A stretch of DNA of 8,263 nt, taken from positions 3,702 to 11,964 of the forward strand of contig DYHP01000028.1 in NCBI GenBank assembly GCA_020724105.1, given 5' to 3'. This DNA is from Candidatus Methylomirabilis sp. Lineage in GTDB: Bacteria; Patescibacteriota; Patescibacteriia; DYHP01. Positions 1 through 6,800 of the stretch are shown here, piece after piece. Positions within the stretch are counted from its first letter, which is position 1. Each line of letters begins with the position of its first letter. A program made the translations under genes and the position numbers. A model generated the notes under the pieces. The model did not search any database, was not told the origin of the DNA, and saw only the letters and a list, made by a program, of their open reading frames with translations.

Positions 1-8
1 TTTGTATC

Positions 9-26
9 TTGGTTATTGGTTATTGG
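9..26. repeat. Short heptamer tandem repeat TTGGTTA
   Basis: TTGGTTATTGGTTATTGG is two full copies of the 7-mer TTGGTTA plus TTGG. It lies 3 bases beyond the stop codon of the small membrane protein gene (30-32) in its downstream region. No hairpin or T-tract is visible before the window ends. Confidence 0.6.
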
Positions 27-29
27 AAT

Positions 30-707
30 TTACTCTTGTGGCGCTGGGACTGTGAATAATTTTCCCGGTCCTTTGGGGTCGTAGCCATTTTTAACTTCAA
101 CACCATCGGGGTAAGTGTCAGCGTCAGTGTCGGGATTTAAGGGATCGGTTAGGTAGACCTTGACTTCTTCCCTGTCGGTTAAGCCGTCGTTGTCCGAATC
201 AACGCTCGCGGGATTGGTGCCGAGCGCCGTTTCTTCGTCGTCAGTCAAACCGTCGCCATCAGTGTCAACCGGCGCGGCTGGAGCAATTTCAACGGCCGGC
301 GTTTCGGGTATTTCAGGAACAACTTCCGGCTTCGACGGTGCCGTCGGAGCGGCCGCTTCAGGCGCTCCGACCTCGGTCGAAGCTTCGGGTTTGGCAGCGG
401 GTCTTTTGCCAATGACATACGCGGCCATTATTCCTCCGGCAATCACCACTAAAACGCCGATTGCGATTAAAAATTTTTTCCAAAAAACTTTTGGCTCTTC
501 CACTTCGGTCGGCGCCGCAATCTGCGGTTTTTCACCGCCGGCAAGCGGAAGAGGTGTAACTTGCGGCCCGCCTTCGCCCAAAGGCTTCGGCGAGGTAGGC
601 ACTCCTGACGGCGGAGTCGTCGCGATTGGTAGATTAGGCGGTGGGACAACACCCTTGTCCACGCCTGACAAAATATCTTCCGGTTCTTTTTTGATATCTT
701 CAAACAT
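30..707 (-). CDS. Single-pass membrane protein with thrombospondin type 3-like calcium-binding repeats
   Basis: Seen: 225 codons from ATG (705-707) to TAA (30-32). Residues 1-75 form a proline-rich, probably cytoplasmic segment containing EPEDILSGVD (9-18). Residues about 79-99 are a hydrophobic membrane helix preceded by WKK. A Pro/Ala/Glu linker covers 101-147. Three Asp-rich repeats follow: DTDGDGLTDDEE (148-159), DSDNDGLTDREE (170-181) and the weaker DTDADTYPDGVE (193-204), spaced 22-23 residues. Family knowledge: such DxDxDGxxD repeats bind calcium, and this N-in/C-out design is common in Patescibacteria, where the EPEDI-type N-terminal motif also recurs as far as I recall. Inference: the repeats are displayed outside the cell; the precise role is unknown. 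There is no signal peptidase site or LPxTG motif. No Shine-Dalgarno is evident in the 16 bases before ATG (CGGCTTATACGAATAT), so initiation may be SD-independent. The start is the only ATG that gives the full cytoplasmic tail; the next in-frame Met (94) lies inside the helix. It follows the giant gene by 139 bp on the same strand. Confidence 0.88.
   Translation of the reverse strand: MFEDIKKEPEDILSGVDKGVVPPPNLPIATTPPSGVPTSPKPLGEGGPQVTPLPLAGGEKPQIAAPTEVEEPKVFWKKFLIAIGVLVVIAGGIMAAYVIGKRPAAKPEASTEVGAPEAAAPTAPSKPEVVPEIPETPAVEIAPAAPVDTDGDGLTDDEETALGTNPASVDSDNDGLTDREEVKVYLTDPLNPDTDADTYPDGVEVKNGYDPKGPGKLFTVPAPQE
96..266 (-). repeat. Three Asp-rich TSP3-type calcium-binding repeats (protein repeat)
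   Basis: Residues 148-204 of the 225-residue protein. Two near-perfect units share the pattern D-[TS]-D-[GN]-DGLTD-[DR]-EE. The third keeps the aspartates (DTDADTYPD) but lacks the GL pair. The unit ends (GTNPASVD, LTDPLNPD) match the usual xTDPxxxD spacer of bacterial TSP3-like repeats. Oxygen ligands at positions 1, 3, 5 and 9 are kept in the first two units. Calcium binding is inferred from the family. Confidence 0.85.
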
Positions 708-726
708 ATATTCGTATAAGCCGTAT

Positions 727-806
727 TACGCCGTTTACCTTGCGGTAACTACGCCGCTCCCAACCTAATGTCAGGGGGAACGCCGTTATCGGCGTTAATC
801 GGCGTT
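727..806 (-). repeat. Cluster of ACGCCG/CGGCGT motifs with alternative hairpins between the two genes
   Basis: On the plus strand ACGCCG occurs at 728-733, 751-756 and 780-785, and its complement CGGCGT at 790-795 and 800-805. A perfect 7-bp stem forms between AACGCCG (779-785) and CGGCGTT (790-796) with a 4-nt loop. The direct copy ATCGGCGTT at 788-796 and 798-806 supplies a second competing arm. In the minus-strand transcript this gives two 5' arms and three 3' arms. It lies downstream of the giant gene and 20-99 bases upstream of the small gene's start codon. No T-tract follows, so it is not a convincing terminator. Confidence 0.55.
735..748 (-). other. Small hairpin with GCAA tetraloop, 28 bases upstream of the small membrane gene
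   Basis: TTACC (735-739) and GGTAA (744-748) pair perfectly. The minus-strand RNA would have a GCAA loop, a stable GNRA type. It lies in the leader of the 225-residue protein gene. The stem is only 5 bp, so a chance occurrence is possible. Confidence 0.35.
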
Positions 807-807
807 G

Positions 808-820
808 GTGCCGAAGGCAC
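808..820 (-). other. Small hairpin just downstream of the giant gene
   Basis: GTGCC (808-812) and GGCAC (816-820) are perfect complements around a 3-nt loop. The minus-strand RNA reads GUGCCUUCGGCAC, 27 bases after the TAA of the giant gene. It could mark the 3' end of that transcript, but no U-run follows. Confidence 0.4.
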
Positions 821-846
821 GCAGCGTTTATCGGCTTCTATAAAAT

Positions 847-3800
847 TTATTGTCTTACTCTGCAATTGGAGTCGCAAAAGTTAACACAGTCAAAATAACT
901 TGCCTTTTTCGGGTCGCAAGCGCTGGCATCACATCCCTCATAAGGAGTATCAATTATTCCGTTACCGCAATACGGGCCGGTGCGGGTTACCAGCAGGCAA
1001 TTATTTGAACAATAAACGCACTGTCCGTTGTAGGGCGCGACGCAAACCGTGTCGTTAGCGCTTCCCATATCGCACATTTCATAGCCCTGCCTTACCAATC
1101 CATCGCCGCAGCGGGCGGATTTGCAGGAAACCGAGAGGTCGCTTTCCTTGCCGGGAATAATTACGCATCCGTCAGTATTGACACGATTTCCATCATCGCA
1201 TTCTTCAATCCCCTCTTTAATACCATTGCCGCAGGCGCCGGGATAAGCGCAAGCGCCGTAATCACCCCACCGGCAAGGAGACCCCTCTCCCCACGCACAC
1301 ACCTCTCTTGTTTTGCACACAGCCGTGACATTTCTCACGCCGGAAGAGCATGTCCTATCATCTACGGAACAACATTTGCCGCAACTAAGACGACTCGGCT
1401 CTCCCCGCCAAAAATTGCAAGGTCTACAAGATTTTATGGTTACGCTAGTACAAACATTTTGGTAGTTTTTCACAATTTCCGATTGGCAAAAATATTTATC
1501 TCCACCACACTGTCTACTTTTCACTTGATATTGAATCGTGCAACCTTCGCTGGAAGTTTCAGCAACAGGGGTATCGCACTCTTCATGCGCCTCCTGCCTG
1601 ATATTATCCCCGCATCTCGGACCGTCAATCTTGCATTCCGAAGAACAACCGCTGTCATAAAATCCGTTTTGTTGGGGACCTAAATCGCATTCCTCGGGGC
1701 CGCTTCGAACCCCATAACTATGATTAAGTGACGGCTCCTTATCGTTATCCGGATCAGGACCGTCAAGATTTCCGTCCCCGCAATAATGACCGATTCCTTG
1801 GCAAGTTGCGCCGCATCTGCCGTATCTGCCGTTTAACGAGCCGTCATCGCACACCTCGCTTCCCTGAACCACTCCGTCGCCGCAGCGAGTGGTTGAACAA
1901 TCCCCTGGTTCCCAACCCGTACACTTACTATTACAAGTATCAGTTCTAAATTGATTTACTCCGCAAGACTCAATTCTTGTTTCTCCGAGTTCGCAGACCT
2001 CTCCCGCGCCGACAATCCCATCGCCGCATCTGCCGCTTCCCGCGCTTATTACATTGTCAGCGCAAGACTTATGCGCGTTCAATATGTAATTTCCATCGCT
2101 ATAAAGAACCGGTATAGGGTTCCTCCAGTTGCCGTCCGGCGCCCATTTGTCAGCGGTCTGCGGTTCGCGCGACGAAAACAATTCCGTGTATTCCAAATCA
2201 AATCCCAAAGTAAATTCTTTCCCGTCCGGCCGCCCTTTATATTCGTAAAATCTGGAATATCTCGGACAATAAAATGTGCTTGAAGCGGAATTAAAACAGG
2301 TTAGCGCGTTGTACGGCTCCTCGCAAGCAAAAGAAAATTCATTTAATAAATCTTCCGGCAAGGCATAACCCAAAGTATTGCCCAAAGCGCTCTGCCAAGA
2401 GGACCATTTGGAATTTGTGAGATACGAAATAAATGTGCCCCCTTCCAGTTTGGGATAATTTTTGACGCAAGTTTCGCCAGACGGACAATCCGAGTCGGCA
2501 TAACATCTTAAAGAAGCGGTCCTTGAACAAGTCGCGGCGCTTTTGCCGAAAGAATAAAATTTTTCTTCCATATCGCGAATTTGGGCAATACGCTTCATAT
2601 CGCGGCGGAGCAATGTCTTTTTGGCGTCGCAATAAACCATGTTCTTGAGACCGGGCTGGGAAACAAGAGCCGCCCTCTGGCAATCCGACCGCTTCAAACA
2701 ACTCACCAATTTGCCGGCAGGCGCCCAATCCCTGCCGCCCAAAATTTTACAAACGCGCCTGTCGCGAATGTCTCTGCTTAAATTTGCTAAAAATTTAAAG
2801 TTGGATAAAAGTTGATTATAAACCGCCACTGTGTAAGGAGAAGCGTTTTCATTGTAAGAAATAATAAAGATGTTGCTGTAAAGAGTATATTCATTGAGAT
2901 AGTTGTATTGATACGGCGCGCTGATGTAAACCGTTCTGCCGTCTTGAATCGCTTCAAATCCGTCAACAGTTACTTTTGAAGGACTACCGCCAAACCCCTG
3001 CTTTTCATACCAAACCTCCGGAGAAAAATGTTCCGGATTCGTATTTACCCTAATACCGATTGCATCGCCTTTTTTGCAATTTGGATTATTTTCCGGACAA
3101 TTTAGCGTTAAAAGATATTCTTGCAAAATACCCAGACTTGGGGAATAAGGAACTCGGACGACTTCCACGTCCGGCAAATCGTCGGGGGTGTAATGCTCTT
3201 CGCCATAATCGCGGCAATAAAATGCCTCAAAACCGAGATTTTTATCGCGGCTATCGGTAAAAACCCAGGGAGACCACTCGCTGTCAGTTCGCGCCGGCCA
3301 AGGATTTTCGCAAATCAAAACCGAAATCGGCGCGGAAGCGGTTTTTGTGAAAGCGCTTTTATAAATTATGTCCGCGGTGCTTGACGCCATTGCGGTGATT
3401 GTTGTTTCGCCTTGACGAACCGCGGCTGGAACCTGCAAATTCTGATCTTTGCCTTCAAGCGACACGTCGCCGGCAAAATTAACGATGTTCGTATCGGCTA
3501 TCAGCCACCTCCAATCCCAAGCGTAAACATCCGGAACAGATTCAATCGGCTCAATGGTTGTTTCTCTCTTGGTGTACCCTTGAGCGGAAATAGGATGCGA
3601 GTCAAAATCAAAAATGTACATTTCCGGAGGAATAAGGCGGACTTCGTCCAAGGCGCAAATTTTGTCGCCAGTGGTAAATTCCCAACTAGCGGCGTTTTTC
3701 ATTGTTACGCCATTTTTACTTTTAACGACATTCGCCGGGATTCTTATTTCGTATCTTTTATTTGCCGAAAGAGCCGCTTTTAAATTTAACGACACTTTGG

Positions 3801-6800
3801 TTTTTTTGATTCCGCCGGCTTCTATCGCGCTAAACGAAAGGCCGGTAATGGTGCTTGTGGTTGCGTCCACCCTCTCGGTTCCTGACAGTCTATAAACAAA
3901 AACGTTTCCGGCAAAACTGGCTTGGTCCATTTCTTGATTGAATATCGCTCCAACGGTCGCGTTGCGGCAAACGTTAGAACTTCTGTCGGCTGGAATTACC
4001 GATTCAACGCGCGGCGCAAGGTAGCAGCATTTGTTCGCGCCGCAGCCCAAATCTTTTCTGTCAATATAAGGCGGGGCGCACATCAAATCGTTTTCGCAAA
4101 CGCATTGGACATTGACATCGGCTTGGCCCGGTTTGTTCTGCGCTTCAGCCCTAACTTCAATAAATCTGCATTCTCCGTCAGTTTCGCAACTTGAATTTTC
4201 GGCGACAACATATTGGAATGGATCAATATTTATATCGCGACTGATAAACTCGCATTCCTCGCCAGTTTCAAGCGGCAGTCCATTGCCGCAAACAGAACCG
4301 TAGACGATATTAGAACCCTCGTTCAAACAAAGGCGCGAGCATCCATCAGAAGATGCGATATTTCCATCATCGCAATCCTCGCCAGTTTCAAGGCGATTAT
4401 TGCCGCAACAATTGGAATCAGTCGGGTTGGCGCAAGGATTTAAACCTTCTTTGAGACACCTGTTTGAACAGCCGTCGCCGTTTAAAATGTTGCCATCATC
4501 ACAATCCTCGCCCTCTTCAGGAAGACCTCCATTGCCGCAAACCGGATAGGGACCGGTTACGCTTCCTTCATTAAGACACTCGGCGCTGCAACCGTCGCCG
4601 CTCGCCGAGTTTCCATCATCGCAATCTTCACCGTCGCCAATATCACCATTGCCGCAAATTGAGCCGCCTTTTGATGAACCCTCATTAAGGCAAGACGAAG
4701 AGCATCCGTCATTAGCCGCTGTGTTCCCGTCATCGCAATCTTCGCCCGCGTCTTTAATTCCATTGCCGCAAGTTAAAGCATTGCCTTCGTTTAAACACCT
4801 TTCCGAACAACCATCGCCTGAAATTATGTTGCCCTCATCGCAATCCTCGCCTTTTTCAATTCTGCTGTTGCCGCAAACGGAAATGTTTATGGTGCCTGTG
4901 TTAAGACAATTTGCCGCGCAATTGATTCTGCCGCCGCGAGGCAAAACATTCAAAAGACCGCCGTCAGCCGCGTAATACATAGCAACAATGTCCGGATTTG
5001 CCGATGTCCAGCGCCAACTGTAGTCAGTGGCGACAAGCCGCTGGCCTTGGGGATTGCAATCATCCGGCGCGCCAAGCGCCGAAGCGCTTAAAGACGATTT
5101 TTCGCCGATATATTTTAAAACCGTGCTTTCCGGCGCAAGCGATACGGAATCTATTTCGCAAGGTTCGGCTGAATTGCGCGTTTTAAACATCCAGGAAAAA
5201 TTGGAGCCGTAATTGGCGCCCGACAAAAGCGCGCCGCTTGTTGATTTGATTCCAAACTGACCGCCATCAATAATTACGCGATAATAAGTTGAATCTTCAA
5301 GAAGCAAATGGTTTAAGACAACAGTTGCTTGTTTAGTTACTTCCGAATAAGTATAAGTGGGAGTAACCCCCAACTCGGTTAATCTTAACGCGCTGCAAGA
5401 TTCATTTTCGCATTTATATAAATGTAAGTTGTTGGAAAATGTGTCTTGGTCAAGCGAAACATTGGTTTTAAAGCCAACTTCGGCGTTAACGCAGGCGGTA
5501 TTGCATTTTGGCCAGTATTCAATAATTTTCGGGTCGGTGAAACCAATCACGAGCTCGCCGTAATCGCTGCGGTTTTTTGTTGGCACCGCGGCCCAAATCC
5601 TTATTGCCGGCCCTGGCGCGGTTTCAGCGTTGGTTGTCGCCTGCGCCTGCGGATCTACCCTGCCGTCGCCGTTGGAATCCTGCGTCGCGACAGTCGCTTT
5701 CACTGTCGGCGAGTCGTCGGCTTCTCTGGCATACCAATCCCAATTGTATGAATAACCATTTAAGAGTATGCAAATATCGTCTTTGGAAATAGCAGAGGCG
5801 TTATAATCTATCACATCATCTTTTTTATCGGAAGTTTTGTTTGCTGGATTGACAATCACATTGCCCAATTCGCAATTTTGAGCGTCTGCCCTTGTTTGAA
5901 AACCAAAACAGTATGAAAACCCTTCACCGCACTCGTCTTTCCTTTCCTCCATATAACCGCCGCCTTCGCCCGCGCCCCTGATTCCAGTTTTCAAAAATAT
6001 TTGATAATAAGTTGACGGCGACAAATTCGCCGAAGGCGCAAAAGAAAAACCATTGTTCCAACTGCTGATTGCGCCCGCCACATTCTCCACCTCGGCGCAC
6101 GGATTTTCATCCGCGCCCACGCATTTGTAGACCAAAATATTTGAAGAATTCAAAGTCAGTTGGTCAACATCGGTTGTGAATCTCGCGCCGACTGCCGCGT
6201 TAACGCAAACATTGTTTCCGCCCCGTCTGGCATCCCAAGGCGCGGGCGACGGCGAAACGCCGTCGCTGCATTCTTCAACCACGCGAGGCACTAATGGAAT
6301 AAGGCCAGTGGAAAATCTCCATAAATATCCGCCCTGGCGCAGACCAACAGCGCATTGTTCCGTCTCAGGAAGGCAAACGCCGTTAGCGCAGCATTGTTCA
6401 CCTGTCCCGCATCCCGAAGCATTGCAATCGGCAACCGTGAAATTAACCGCATTGCTTTCCAAAGAATTGACCACAACTTTGACCGCTCCGGTTTCAGCAG
6501 CCACAGGCACAGTGGCGCGAATCTCACCGTCATTCCACGAGGAAATTGAAGCGTTGTTCTGGCGGGTGAAAACAACCAGTCCCGCAGTTAAGCCGAATCT
6601 TTCGCCTATAAGCATTACCGCGGTTCGGCCGGCCGGACCATTATTGGGATTAATGCGGCAAACGCCGGGCCGCGCCGCGCCTTCTCTAATATTAAAATTG
6701 ACTGAATCGCTTTCAATGTCATCCCGCCTTTTGATTCTGACACCATAATCTCCCAAAGACACCTTCGTTCTACCGTCTTTGAAAAGAGAAGGAACTTTTA

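Noticed and set aside
467..703. 78-codon minus-strand frame overlapping the start of the small membrane protein gene
   Set aside because: It is an out-of-frame shadow rich in Arg with no recognisable features; the overlapping 225-codon frame explains the DNA.
708..760. Sigma-70 type promoter before the small membrane protein gene
   Set aside because: TAATAC and TTATAC resemble -10 boxes on the minus strand, but no good -35 sits at 16-18 bp, and they lie very close to the ATG.
160..768. 202-codon plus-strand open frame opposite the small membrane protein gene
   Set aside because: It is a low-complexity Ser/Thr/Ala/Gly translation produced by reading the Asp- and Pro/Ala-rich minus-strand codons backwards. 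No domain is recognisable, and the minus frame has clear TSP3 repeats and a membrane helix.
779..820. Intrinsic terminator after the giant gene
   Set aside because: The hairpins are real, but the minus strand after them reads CCCCCTGA or CAACGCC, with no T-run, so a standard intrinsic terminator is not supported.
4249..4875. Regular 105-132 bp DNA periodicity suggesting a CRISPR-like or satellite repeat
   Set aside because: The period is in frame, the spacing matches protein units of 35-44 residues, and the conserved parts encode the DUF4215 core; there are no uniform repeats of CRISPR size.
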